DNA of 64,000 nucleotides from Protea cynaroides (Eukaryota > Streptophyta > Magnoliopsida > Proteales > Proteaceae), in assembly GCA_028583415.1 (NCBI GenBank), contig CM053269.1, positions 32,306,254 through 32,370,253 of the forward strand, given 5' to 3'. The notes under the pieces were generated by a model. It ran no database searches and was not told the DNA's origin. It saw only the letters and a list, made by a program, of their open reading frames with translations. The first letter of the stretch is position 1. The number at the start of each line of letters is the position of its first letter. The position numbers and the translations under genes are program-made. Below are positions 22,685 to 35,184 of the stretch, piece after piece.

Positions 22685-25600
22685 TCAATTCGATGGATTA
22701 CCATCTGAACTTTTCCCACCATTGGGGGTGTCAACTGCAACTCCTGTTAAATCGGTTCGTATCCACTTGACATCATCATCGCCTTCACAATCGTCTAAGG
22801 GATGTAAAGGTTGGGTAGATTGATTCAGATTAGATTGAATCAATGCTTGTTCTTGAACTCCATTATTCTGCTCTCCAATATCATAGATATCTCTAATCTT
22901 AGACCTTATGACAACATGCCAGTTCGGACTTAAATCATCTTCTACATAAAAAACTTGCTCCGTCCGTGAAGGAAAAACAAATGGCTCGTCAAGCTTACCT
23001 TGTCCACTGTACAATAAGTGTTTAAATTTACAGTAGTAAACCCCATCTCATCTTTATGCACTCCCATTGTAGGATCCACCCAATCACACCGAAATTACAT
23101 TACTCTGATTTTATCAAAGTATTCCACCTCGATCACTTGTGTTAAAACTCCAAAATAATCAACATGTCCATCAATTGGCAGCTTATCCTTTTTACTTGCG
23201 AACTTGCTTGTCAAAGCCGTTACGAATACGCCACTGTTTTGAGTTCTTCTACTAAGCTCTAGTGCCTCGGTGTGGAACCTTATCCCATTTATAATGTAAC
23301 CTGTGTAACTTTTAGCCTCAGCATTAGGTCCAACTGCTAGCCATCTGATGTGTTCCGATACCTCAACTCCTTTTTCACAAAGTTCCAATATCTGATAATA
23401 TTAATGACACTAAATGAGAACGAAAATAGGGACTATTACACATAAATAACAAATCTTTATTATGCACTTACATGCTTATTGAACCAATTTGGGAACTCTC
23501 TATTATGCCTCTCATCGACCAAACATGGGCGAGATCGATGAGCTAAATCAGTTTTGATTTCACTGCGGTGGAGGCTTCAAAATAAATGAAGAAAGTTATG
23601 TTTAGTTGGCACTCTACCATACATATATATTGAAGTACAATGGATAAAAATCCAGAAGGTAATACGTACTTTCTATATTCTACTATCCCATCATAATGGA
23701 ATAAGACATAGCGATGCACCTGCTCCAATTCAATGATGTTTAGACGTACCATCTCGCACTTCCCCAAAGGCCTACCTGTTCCCGAGAATATATTATATGG
23801 ATCTTCAATGCCTAATGACCCCTCATTTCTAGATGGTCGATTGGACTTCGTTTCCACACCTTCGAAGTACCTAGAGCAAAATACCAAACACTCTTCTGCA
23901 ATATATCCTTCTGCTATTGAACCTTCAGGCCTACTACGATTGCGCACGTAGTCTTTAAGTTGTTTGAGGAATCTAAACAAAACAACACTAGTGTTATTGA
24001 TGTCCTATGTGATAATAACTAGTTGTATGAAAAACAATTATTCAAACTCTTACCTTTCAATTGGATACATCCAACGGTAGTGTACTGGACCAGCAATGCT
24101 CGCCTCATGGCCCAAATGAATAATCAAGTCCACCATAACATCGAAGAAACTGGGTGGAAATAACTTTTCAAGATTGCACATTGTTACGGCAATAGTTTGA
24201 TGAAGACTCTTGAATCCTACCTCTGTACCAACGTTGCTACATAAATCACGAAAGAACCCACATACCTTTACCAATACTGCTACAACCATTCTTTGGCAAA
24301 ACATTACGTATGGCCACAGGTAGTAGTTGTTGCATAATGATATGACAGTCATGGCTCTTTAGTCCTAATATCATCCTCTCGTGTACAATAGCGCAACGTG
24401 CGATATTACCAGCATAGCCATCTGGAACTTTCACACCACTTAAAACCTTACAGAATGATTCCTTGTCCTTGTTAGACATTGAGTAGTGTGTAGGAGGTAA
24501 AATGATTCTATTTCCACCTTCGACCATCTTTGGCTGAAGATGAGGACGTATTTTCAAATCTTTTAAATCTTGATGTGCCTTTAAGTGATCCTTACTTCTG
24601 CCTTTTACATTCAACAATGTATAGATGATACTTTCACATACGTTCTTCTCAATATGCATCACGTCTAAATTGTGACGGACTAAGTTATGTCTCCAATATG
24701 GAAAATTGAAGAATATACTCTTCTTCTTCCAGTTAAGTGGTAATTGAGGCTTCTTAGATGATTTTTTCCTCTTCTTCCCACCCTCTTCAGTAACTTCTTT
24801 GTCAAATTCAGGAAACTGTACATCCCATAATTGATCCAGATGGTCACAATCGAACAACATTTTAGGTTGGACTCTATGTTCCTCATGTCCATCAAAGCTC
24901 TTTTTATTATGCCGATAAGGGTGACCTTCTGGAAGAAATCGACGATGTCCAAAATAACAAAATTTTCTTCCATTTTTTAGCCATCGAGATGAGCTATCTT
25001 CATTACAAATTGGGCAAGCCAAAGCACCTTTCGTACTCCACCCTGAGAGGTTTCCATATGCTGGAAAATCATTAATGGTCCACATCAAGGATGCACGCAA
25101 TACAAAATCTTCCTTCTTGTGTACATCGTAAGTTGCAACACCAGTGTCCCACAATATTTTAAGCTCATCTACTAGTGGCTGTAAGTACACATCTATATCA
25201 TTCCCAGGTTACTTTGGACCAGGAATAAGCAATGTCAGGATTATGTTTGAGGGCTTCATGCACAACCATGGTGGTAAGTTGTAAGGGATTACCACAACAG
25301 GCCATGTGCTATGGGTGCTACTCTTATTTCCAAAAGGATTGAATCCGTCACTAGCTAGCCCAAGCTTAACATTACGAGGGTCGTTGCAAAAATCCAGGTA
25401 CAACTTATCGAACTCCTTCCATGCTTTTGAGTCAGCTGGGTGTCGTAACTTACCATCGTTTGTACGCTCTTCGCGATGCCATCGCATATCAGCTGATGTC
25501 TTAGATGACATATATAACCTTTGCAGCCGTGGGATCAAAGGGAAATGGCGTAATGTCTTAATTGGTATGTTCTTACCATCCTTTTTATATATTGATGACC

Positions 25601-26348
25601 TACAGTGTTTACATGAATCCAAAGTTGTTGTCTCCTTCCAAAACAACATACAATCTCTCGGGCATGCATCAATCTTATTGTAATCGAGTCCTAATTCCTT
25701 GATGATCTTCTTCGTTTCATAAAAAGAATTTGGCAAAGAACTTGGCTCAGGAAATGTCTCTTTCAATAACTCCAACAACATAGTGAATGCTTTGTCGCTC
25801 ATCTTGCATAAACACTTGATGTGATATAGGCAAAGCAAAAATCAAAGTTTCGCAAAATTTCTACTTCCCGAAAATAACTCTTGATCTGCATCTTCCATCA
25901 ACCGTTTAATATTCAGTAACTCGACACTCGGACCCCTTGTATGATCACCCGTTGCAGTACCCTCAACTCCTTCATTAACATGTGTTCCCTGCATCTCATT
26001 TAACATATTATGTATATCGTCATTTATATCTGCTTCATCAATGCCAACTGGATTTTCATGGGGAGTTGGTTGTGATGATGAAGATAGTGATGATGAAGTT
26101 TCACCATGATAATTCCACATAACATAACCCCTGTGAAATCCATCGACGACCAGATGTTCATCAATAACATCCTTAGTACACCAGTATCGATTTTGAACCT
26201 TTACACATGGACATAAGATTTCTTACCCGATATTCGTTTTATTAGAAAATGCAAATTCTATAAAACTTTTGACCTCTTGCAAGTACTGTGGAGATAACCT
26301 GAACCTTGCATCCCGTGAACCTCTATCAATCCAACTACTCCTAGACAT
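22685..26348 (-). pseudogene. tnpD/TNP2-like transposase of the CACTA element
   Basis: The start at 26348 (MSRSSWIDRGSRDARF) opens a transposase-associated domain (LCPCVKVQNRYWC...VIDEHLVVDGFHRGYVMW), with one in-frame TAA at about 26226. The Transposase_21 (TNP2) region follows at 25838-24300: RDCMLFWK...CKHC, DMRWH, LGLASDGFNPFG, PVVVIPYNLPPWLCMK, then VLRASLMWTINDFPAYGNLSGWSTKG and ACPICNEDSSS. DUF4218 comes next (24352-23543, IHLGHEASIAGPVHYRWMYPIER and EGYIAEECLVFCSRY), then a DUF4216-like tail (23388-22685). Gaps fit introns or small frameshifts. It is the catalytic transposase of the element and shows scattered damage. Confidence 0.85.
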
Positions 26349-26632
26349 TGTTGTACAAAGTAACTGACAAGATATTTAAGATAAAAAAATATTAATACTT
26401 ATAATCCCTTAAAATAATGCATGTAAAATAATAAATTACAAGGTACATCACAATTATAATTCAGACAATAATTAAATTGCTACATTGGACATTAATTGTC
26501 GTATTTCATGTTTTGAGACTCCACTTCTACCAATTCAAATATATTTAACATTTTTTGAGGTGCAATTTCAGGCATCAAATTGATACTAGTCGCTGACTTC
26601 TGAAAACATAGAAGTGAAGTCTCAAAACATGG

Positions 26633-26790
26633 ATATAATCATGTATCATAAAAATCAGTTATAATTCCAAACGATGCTAAGGTTCAGTCCAAACAATCAT
26701 TATCAATTGATGTATAATCATGTATCATAAAAATCAGTTATAATTTCAAACGATGCAAAGGTTCAGTCCAAACAATCATTAGCAATTAAG
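26633..26790. repeat. Two-copy tandem repeat, period about 79 bp
   Basis: TAATCATGTATCATAAAAATCAG recurs with the following 50 bases (26636 and 26715), with small differences. It lies upstream of tnpD inside the CACTA element. Confidence 0.8.
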
Positions 26791-26852
26791 CATCCCTTAA
26801 CTTTGTCAAACGTCAAGATCCCATGATCCAACAGAATATCACTATGTTTATA

Positions 26853-27069
26853 TCGAAATTATAAAACAGTCCAACACCATAAAAACTTATTCTGAACTTA
26901 AATAAAATTCACACAGGTTGAAGAAATATTCGAAATTATAAAACAGTCCAACACCATAAAAACTTATTCTGAACTTAAATAAAATTCACACAGGTTGAAG
27001 AAATATTCGAAATTATAAAATAGTCCAACACCATAAAAATTTATTCTGAACTTAAATAAAATTCACACA
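26853..27069. repeat. Tandem repeat, period 77 bp, about 2.8 copies
   Basis: The unit starts TCGAAATTATAAAACAGTCC at 26853, 26930 and 27007. Copies 1 and 2 are identical over the full unit; copy 3 has a few changes and stops at ATTCACACA. It is in the CACTA leader. Confidence 0.88.
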
Positions 27070-27597
27070 ACTCTATAGATGTCCACGTCCCAGAAACTCA
27101 TAAAGTTTTGGCTTGACTTTTCTCTGGCCTCCGCCTCCACAAAAAAAAAAAAACTCTTTGGCTTCTGATTCTATCAGTTTTCTTTCTTTTGTTTTGCAAT
27201 TATTTGGTTCTTTTTTCATCTCTTGTTGACCAAGAATTGAATTTTTTTCCCTTTTTGGGTTCTCTTTCTTAGCTCGGAAACTGCCGTTCTCTAGCTTGGA
27301 AGCTTTAGAAGCCATGGAGAAAGAGGTGGAGTTGTTGTTGTTGTTTTCGGTGGGTGAAGAAAGAGTTGGGTTTTGAGTCTGGTTGTTTGAAATGTCGAGA
27401 AAAAGAATGAGGAGGGATTATTTTGTTAATGAAGTTGTTCAGTTCTTCAACTATTTAATGGTAGAGAGACCTACGTTTCGCTTTTTTGTTCCATTAGTGC
27501 TGCTTGGCTGGGCTGTTGAGCGATGGATCCTACCCTTCTCCAATTGGGTTCCCCTTCTTGTCACTATGTGGGCAGCCACTCAGATCTGCACTTTTTC

Positions 27598-27598
<1 letters not shown>
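27070..27598 (+). pseudogene. Possible captured host gene exon inside the CACTA element
   Basis: A plus-strand frame opposite to the transposase genes reads from about 27392: MSRKRMRRDYFVNEVVQFF, then a strongly hydrophobic run (FRFFVPLVLLGWAVERWILPF..NWVPLLVTMWAAT). A basic N-terminus followed by two membrane-type segments looks like a real protein start, not CACTA sequence. It recalls the N-terminal anchor of plant C2-domain/synaptotagmin-like proteins, which I state only as an impression. The frame then runs into a (CT)n tract, and no GT donor is visible at the natural end. CACTA elements are known to carry host gene pieces. Confidence 0.35.

Positions 27599-27651
<53 letters not shown>
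27599..27651. repeat. (CT)n microsatellite
   Basis: About 26 uninterrupted CT units. Confidence 0.98.
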
Positions 27652-27654
<3 letters not shown>

Positions 27655-27699
27655 TTTTTGTGAATTTATTTGTTCTTTCCCTCAATTGGGATAGCAATT

Positions 27700-28280
27700 T
27701 GTTGCTTGCCTTTTTTTTTTGCCTAAGATGGAGCCATGTTCCGAAGGTCTTCTTATAGAATTTACCTGGAACTGAGTCCTGTATGTGTACTGAAAATTCT
27801 GCTTTTCTAGAGAAAAGTTTAAGTGGGTCTGTGGTTATTGAGTTGAATTGTTGGCACCTTTTTATGTTTCTTCCTAACTATGATCTGTTTCTGTTAATTG
27901 ACTTTCACAAGTAGGGAGCTGTGGGAATTTTCTTGTATCATTTAATTACTAAATTGAACCTGAATTTCAGCTTTCTGGGTTGGTACTTTGATACAGAAAC
28001 TAAATGAGATACTAAAGGATAAACCTGAATTTCAACTCTATATATATAGTACAACCCTTCCAGTGTTGAAGGCATGTAGAGATAGATAACTAGTCAGTAT
28101 AGGATGCTTCTTGGTGGCACATCCGCTATGCTTCTGGCAAAACAAGGCTTGCTATAAAGGGGTTACTTGATAACTCTCCGGATCCCAGTGATTTTAACTC
28201 CCAGAGCTGATTCTAACTCCCATGAAGTCTAGTTTAAAAATTGACTCATGGAGTCAGAATATGGGAACTAAAAAAAGATG
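27700..28280. other. Non-coding CACTA interior
   Basis: No gene or repeat seen. The T-rich, intron-like composition would fit intron sequence of a captured host segment. Confidence 0.3.
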
Positions 28281-29390
28281 CTCTGATCTCCGGACGAGAT
28301 CAACTTAAAAGAAGAAAAAAATTTAAGTCCTCACGTTTTCCATCAAAATGAACAAAGAGAGGAACTCCTGATTGAGGAAGACGAGAGGAGAAAGAAGAAG
28401 ACCGTCAACCGAAGCAATGGCTCCTTCCACCTTAACGGCAGGACGAACTTCTCTCAATGGTGGATTAACAGTTGGAGTAGTTGAGTTCAGCGGCGATAAT
28501 CGCCTTTAATCTTGGATTATGAAGGTCTTGCTTTTGCCTCCATAGCTGAAGAGGAACCTCCAACTCCAAGCTCCCTCCAATTTCAGTTTTCCTTTGTGAG
28601 GTTAGTAGTTCATCAATGATAAGATTGTGTCGCATTCTTAGATGAATCACATTTCTTATTCATCGGCTGCCCCATTTTTGTAGTATCTCAATAGCTACGA
28701 CATTGGCCATTATATTTTCCTTGTAGTAAATAAATTGAATACATGGGAAAAGGGGATTCAAATGTTCGATAAAACTAAGAACGAAGGCTCATTACCTTGC
28801 AGCCAAGGCTCAAGCATTCCATTCTAGAAGAAAATGAAATCATTCCTGATGACCATATAGCAGATGGAGGAGAGGATCAGAGATTGAGATGTTACCTGAT
28901 GACCTTATAGCAGCGACAAGCTAGCAGAAGGCGGAGATGGAGCTGGCAACGTCGAACTGGATCAGAAGGAGAATATGGAGATGACGATGGAGCAGAACTG
29001 AGATGGAGGTACCTAATTAGGGTTAGTATTTGTGAAATACAGATGGAGGAGAGGAGATTGATGTTACCTGATCGATGATCATATAGCAACTACAACCAGT
29101 AGAAGGCGGAGATGGAGCTGGTGGCGCCGTCGAACTGGATATCAGAATAAGGAGACGAGTTAGATGACGATGGAGAAGGAGAGAGTTAGATGACGATGGA
29201 GAAGGAGTGAGTTAGATGACAATGGAGAGTTGAACTGATGAATTGAAGATGGAGATGGAGATGGAGAGGCGTGTACTGGGAAAACAGAGGGATTGGCGCA
29301 TAATATGGGATAATGGAGGCAGTTACAGCCTTTATCCGACGGATCTTAAGAACCGTCACATACCTACAGCAAGCGGGAAGTGAAAAAAAT
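28281..29390. repeat. CACTA leader with duplicated GATGGAG-rich segment
   Basis: About 140 bp around 28862-29000 (AGATGGAGGAGAGGA...GTTACCTGATGA...GAAGGCGGAGATGGAGCTGG) recurs at 29040-29165. A short GTTAGATGACGATGGAGAAGGAG repeat follows at 29158-29235. No convincing ORF. Probably the promoter-side leader of the transposon. Confidence 0.55.
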
Positions 29391-29944
29391 TAAATGAAAA
29401 TATCGGATGAATATCGGGGGAAAATTCTGGGATATACGACGGGATTGAAATCTCGCCTTAATTTGATATCTATATACAACGGGATTAAATTACCATCGTA
29501 ACTATATATCTATATACGACGGGAATTAATTCCCGTCGTAACTATATATCTATATACGATGGAACTTAATTCCAGTCGTAACTATATAACTATATACGAC
29601 GAGATTTAATTTCCGTCGTACCTATATATCTATATATGACGGTATGTGATTTCCATCTTGAATACCCATGTATATACGACGGTAAGTGAATTCCGTCCTT
29701 ACTACATATCTATATACGACGTGTACAACTGTTCCGTTGTAATTACGGATTGGCGAGAACACCACGGGAAGAAATATACATACGCGCATAGGAATTAGGT
29801 TATACATGACGCCATGTATAATTCCGTCGTATTTAAGTGGTTATATAAGACGGATAAATAAAACCGTCGTAAATATGAATTATTTAAGACGGTTACATAA
29901 AACCGTCATTAATTTCTGTCACAAAAAACCATTTTTGTTGTAGT
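29391..29944. repeat. Right subterminal palindrome array of the CACTA element
   Basis: Units of about 40-45 bp (CTATATATCTATATACGACGG...) repeat at least six times from 29436 to 29735. Each contains a self-complementary core such as ACGACGGGAATTAATTCCCG. Looser ACGACGG/CCGTCGT copies follow up to the terminus. They are likely TNPA-type binding sites, more regular than those at the left end. Confidence 0.82.
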
Positions 29945-30482
29945 TCACTCGTGCTATGCCCTACGTATGAGTGAAAGTGAGAAACCATGGGTGGAGTCGT
30001 GTGGAGATTCTCTCTATACTATCTGTTAGTGTTGTTCTTCACATTCATCAAATAAACTCAGTCTATCAACAATAAGGTCATGTGGAATAATTAACATTGG
30101 TTAAATATGTTGTAGCTTACATGAACTGGTGATTTAAATTACCACTTGGATTTGAAGTATCTTATTTATGTTACATAGTTTATTCCTCATGAACCATATG
30201 CCATATTTGTCTCTAATGCAGATGAACTGTGGTCAACAATATCTCCATCAACAAGAGAAGTGTTATATATATATATGAAAAACCGATGTTTTAAACCGTC
30301 TATAAACCGCATGCAAAACAGATTAATGAAAAACCGTTTAAAAATTGTCAAACTGAAACCATTTCTAATCAGTTTTGGTTTCAATTTTGATACCATTTAG
30401 TTAATCGATTCGATTTTAGTTTTACCCTCTTATACAGTGCACTGCACAGGACCAAACCCTTAAATCGACTATGACACCCTTA
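29945..30482. repeat. Right part of the possible hAT-like element interrupted by CACTA
   Basis: AAACCG/TTTAAA words (30285-30420) mirror those at 18490-18680, and the stretch ends GACACCCTTA (near 30473-30482). A short (TA)n lies at 30266-30277. No coding content. Confidence 0.3.
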
Positions 30483-30904
30483 TTCTCTAGTCTCATGATA
30501 CATGGATGTTACTCTCATGATATACATGCATTTTACAATGCACCTGTTTTTTTTAAGAAAAAGAAAAAGAAAAGAGAAAAAGTAACAAAAAAAAAAATCA
30601 TATGTAATGAGACACTCGGCAATGAGAATTTCATTCATTCAAAGTGAATCGATACATATTCTGATCTATTCAAAATGCATCAAGATACATGCGGAGTGGT
30701 GAGATCTTCACTATATGGTCGCTACCACAATCCGTCATTTTCTAACCAGAAAGACTGTCGCGGGACGCGACCCCCTCATTCCGAGGTCATCGCTGAATCT
30801 TACATTGTTACTGCGCACTAGACGAGATCATCTCGTATCGTACGCCTTGGGTTTACAGAAACAAGTTAACAACCATATCACGGGATCTATTACATCATCG
30901 CCCC
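30483..30904. other. Upstream region of ETG1
   Basis: Contains a purine-rich run (30552-30598) and no recognisable gene. It probably includes distal promoter sequence. The rightward frame beginning at 30715 overlaps the promoter and does not look coding. Confidence 0.45.
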
Positions 30905-30966
30905 AAATGGCGGGAACACACGAGCTCCACGATTTTGGCGGGAAACAGTCATCCGGACGCGGGAAA
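30905..30966 (+). promoter_or_regulatory. Cluster of three E2F-type sites in the ETG1 promoter
   Basis: Three sites in 62 bp: AAATGGCGGGAAC (30905-30917), TTTTGGCGGGAAA (30933-30945) and CGCGGGAAA (30958-30966). The middle one is a near-symmetric match to the plant E2F consensus TTTSSCGC/GCGSSAAA read from either strand. They lie 90-150 bp before the ATG. E2F control fits the published name of the Arabidopsis orthologue, E2F TARGET GENE 1, and S-phase expression. Confidence 0.85.
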
Positions 30967-31024
30967 TCCTTAGCTCACTGTACAAGAGACTACAGTCGCT
31001 CTCCGGCCGTCAGTGATTCAGTTT

Positions 31025-31025
<1 letters not shown>

Positions 31026-31055
<30 letters not shown>
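31026..31055 (+). repeat. (GA)n tract at the ETG1 start
   Basis: About 15 GA units run directly into the ATG (CACAGAGAGA...GAGATGG), so the tract is 5'UTR. Length changes here would alter the leader but not the protein. Confidence 0.9.
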
Positions 31056-31059
<4 letters not shown>

Positions 31060-34000
31060 TGGGTTTACTTTTCGATTGTGTAGCGAATCCTCTCGGAGCA
31101 GTGAGACTGACCTTCGAGAAGGCCGTGTCATCAGGTTCCGATCCAGTGATCTTTAATGGAAAGGACTGGGGCGTCTTTGATATATTTCGTGAGTTTCTAT
31201 TTAATAAAGATGGCCTTTCACAGGTAAACTTCCTCTTTCTTCTCTCCGATCCATTCCTCTCAAGACAAACCCTACTCTTTTTTTTTTTTCATTTATTTCA
31301 TTCCCATTGATTCTCGATGGTCTCTGTTTGAAACTCTAAAATTCCTTTTCCCCCCAGAGTCAAATATTGAAATTCTGAAACGATATACTGCCTTAAAGCT
31401 TCAATTACGTATTGTTAACGTATGATTATAATTTTGATCCGAATGAAGTATTTGCAGAACCGAGCTTTTATGCCCTAACTCAGAGATCTAGATTATTGCA
31501 CTGTGATTGTCTTAACTGAAATTGAATCCACCATTTTGACTTTCCCCGTAAATGCATAATTATCGAAAGAATGGATGCACTTTTTTTGGGGGGTGGGGTG
31601 GGGTATTCTTCACATCAGAAACGTAGTAATATATTCACCGTATGTGTTCGAATCTATTGCTATCTTGTTTTGTGTATATTTGATAAAAGACTTCTTGTAT
31701 ATCACTTAATGCAGGTTCCAATCCTTGATCATGCCAGTATCAGTTGGCTTCCACCCAATTCTCTTGTCCGTTTTAGAGGAATGGTGCAGGACATGCTTGG
31801 CAACGAACTTTATGTTGGTGCTTTCAAGGTATTTTGTTAATTAATGCCCAGCAGCACCACCTCTCATTTAACTAGACTCGGACTAAAAAAGAGATGTTTT
31901 GGGTGGTGATGATGAATGGACTTTGCAGGATGGCAGCACGTGGAAGACTAACAAGTTCATGGATGTCGCCTCATCTCCTATGGATCCCTCGTCTGAAATG
32001 AGGATCTGGGAACGCCGTGTGCTATACTGTGTTCCAGTAAGCTGTTATGGTTTTCAAGTTATTGGATTGAAATATCTGGTAGTGTTGTGCACCAGATACC
32101 ATTCCCTCACCTAAACAATATGAGCACAGACCGCTCACTATATGCACATCAATTCCATACTTCTCACTTCCAGTTTTCTGATTAGGTTCCAGGGCAAGCC
32201 TCATGGGTTTCACCTCCTGAAGCTGCAATAGACAGATGTCAGAGTTCGACATCTCAACATGGAGAAAAACGTCAAAGAGAGGATAATGCAGCTATTGATC
32301 ACATGGATTCTGATGTAATTTTATAACCCACCATTGTTTCTTTCTTTAATTTATTATAATTTCTTTTGGGCATAAATAAGCTGGGAGATAGAAGGTTGAA
32401 TTATGAATTCTTCCTCTGGAGCTGCACGCTTGTTCTTTAGATAACTCTGTAATGAACAGTCTTGATTGTGTGGAAGAATATGGGAATTTGCTTTTGCAAA
32501 CTGTTAAGGGCTAGAGCCTTAAGGCCAAAAACACTCAAAATAAAATGATGCTTCCCATCAATCTAGGCTAGTTTTTTGGACTATCTGCTCTACTTTGTGG
32601 AGCATTCAAAAATTTTTTTTTTAATTCAAAAGCTTTTGGTTATCCAATAGGCTCTCTTTTGGCTATATGAGACCCTCATGAATAATTCTAAGCTCCTTTG
32701 TGGATGTGATCCACAAAGATGGAGGTTGATATGTCAGAGGAGTTCCATCCTGTCTTGTTGTATTTGCGCAAAGCATAATGTAATATGTCAATCTTACTGG
32801 CTTTTTTTATTTAATGACAGGTTCTGGAACATGAGACAAAGGGTTCACCTCCATCTGCCAAAAAGATGGTAAATAGAAACGGTTTACATCAATTGATTGT
32901 CTGAGATTTCATAATTAATGTCATATTTTCTTTTTTGTTTGTTGGTTTGTGTTTTTAACTATTATTTACCTCAAGTTTAAAAAGAAAAATTATTCATATG
33001 GTGATAAAAGGTACACCTTGCCAGCTAACTCTAGTAATTCAAAATAAATTTTTGAAGGTATGAGGTGATGCATCAGGACCTCTTGATGCATGAAGCATAA
33101 ATGGACAGGGAGAGGAAGGGGGAGAGGGAGAGGGAGAGGTATCAAGTGGGAGGAAGGGAAGCTTAAAATAATTTTTTTTTTCTGTTTCTTTGGGTGCACC
33201 ATTGCATACTCAACTTTGTAAAGCAAAAATACTCATACGAGGATTAATGGCATGCCTTACCAGCTAACTCATAAGTCAAATAATTTATTAGGTATGAGGT
33301 AAGGTATGAGAACCTCTTGATGCATGAGACATAAGTGGGGAGGGAGGGGGATGGGGGGTTGAATGCAGGAGGAAAGCTCACTCAGGTTTGGTAAGCTAAA
33401 CAACACTCTCTGCTCAGAAGCCATAAAGTGAAGCTCAAGCTCAAGTCATTTGAGCCAAAGTAGTTCAGCTCATTGACACCCTAGTTTAGCCATCATTTCA
33501 GTGGGCCCTTTGGCATGTCATTTCCTAACTAATGTAGGTCTAGTCTCTAGTGGTAGTAGTCATCTTCTTCAGTTGAATTATTGCTTATGCTAGCCTCCTA
33601 GGTGGATGCATCCCATTCGAAATTAAAATTGTCAGCTTAACACCCTGCTTCTTTGTCCATATCATTAGATTCTAATAAATGGGTGCATTAATTTTTGCTG
33701 TTGAACTTTTCATAAATTTCTTCCTTTATTAACAAACATCACTTGTTTCCAGCGTGAAGATGAGCTCCCTTGCAAATCTTCCCAACAACAAGAACCACCA
33801 AGTGAAGAAACCCCTAGTTTGTTACACATGGTTCCAGATTTTGACGAAAATTCTCTTCCATGTTTAGTTAAGGTAAATTTTGTAACTTTTTTTCTTCCAT
33901 CAATTGCAATAAGTTCTATCTTAAAGTTGCAGACTATGTACAACTAGAACATGGTCCTGGATTTTAGAAGTCCATCACCCCTAAACTTTCACCTTAATTT

Positions 34001-35142
34001 CTTTTTGGCTGTTGAACTTTATCATGCAGGTATATGATTCACCAGAGTCTGATTTGAAGCTGAATGATGTCTTTGAATTTATTGGGGTCTTCACATATAA
34101 TCTGGAGCTTACTACTCAGAAGGATGATTCAGATGAGTTCTTCGGTGACCTTTGTGATGATACAGTGGGTGATGTGCCTTCTATTAAGGTATTTGACACA
34201 ATACCATCTTTTATAATTTCTCTAAGGAAATCATATGGTCAGAATTTTCCATAATGTCTATGTAAGAGCTGTTTCTGTCAGTATATATGGTATGTTGATT
34301 TTTGTCAAGCCCCAACAACCCCATATGCAATTATGGAATTTTTGGGTATAATTATGTTGAAAAAGTTGATATCAACTGAATTCTGGATCATACAGCGTCA
34401 TTCACCAGATTTCATTTCGTTCATTTCAATCACTTATTTATATTACATTTGAAACTTTCAACAGACTTGTGCACTTTCACAAGAATCTACCTATGCATTG
34501 ATATTTGCTTTCTGTCAACTTTTTGGTGAATTGCAAATGTTTATTGATGTAAACTTTGTAACCTCAATAGAAAATTGCAAACTTGCAGAACAATATTTAT
34601 ATTTGTTTAAGTTATGAGACACCATTTGAGCAAGTTAAAGTCTTGTAGTTTACAATTGTTTCTGCAGGTACCACACCTCCATTGTCTTGTACATCGGAAA
34701 CTTGGAGTTCAGGAATTTCTTCACTGCTCCCCTATCATTGAGGTGGTTGAATTGTGTTCACCTTCTAATCATTTATTCTTTAATGGCTCATCAAATACAC
34801 TTGTTAAAAATAAAATCTCAAATATATTTCATGCTCAATGCATTGCCTTTCTTCCATCCTTTCTGCCTTAATTTTGTCTTAGCTCTTTCATGTGTGTTTA
34901 GTCAACTGATAAAGTACACTTTGAGTTTACAGCCAGTACCCAATATTATTAGAGGGATTAGGGAAGCTCTACTAGGACATCTTATGTCAGTTCTTGGCAA
35001 TGATGGTGTAGCTGCTCATTGCATGTTGTTGCATCTTCTCTCTAAGGTAATTGTTTCCCTGAACAGGTCATTTTTTTGAGCATTATGGTATGTACTAACA
35101 TGAAGCACTCAAATTCATCACGTTGTTTTCACTGTAGTCATT

Positions 35143-35184
<42 letters not shown>

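Larger units (their letters stand above)
19112..29944 (-). mobile_element. CACTA (En/Spm) transposon, about 10.8 kb, autonomous-type structure
   Basis: The left end reads CACTACAACA (19112) and the right end TGTTGTAGT (29936-29944), with the last base of the right terminus apparently changed. ACGACGG/CCGTCGT words crowd both ends. Inside, transcribed leftward, are a tnpD/TNP2-like gene and then a tnpA-like gene, the canonical order. About 3 kb between the tnpD start and the right end holds tandem repeats and a possible captured host segment. A 3-bp target duplication could not be established by eye. Stops and frame breaks in both genes suggest this copy is inactive. Confidence 0.9.

Noticed and set aside
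25306..25683. Plus-strand ORF of 125 codons
   Set aside because: Shadow of the tnpD transposase frame on the minus strand.
30715..31083. 122-codon ORF overlapping the ETG1 promoter and start
   Set aside because: Covers the E2F sites and the (GA)n tract and overlaps the true ATG out of frame; no domain.
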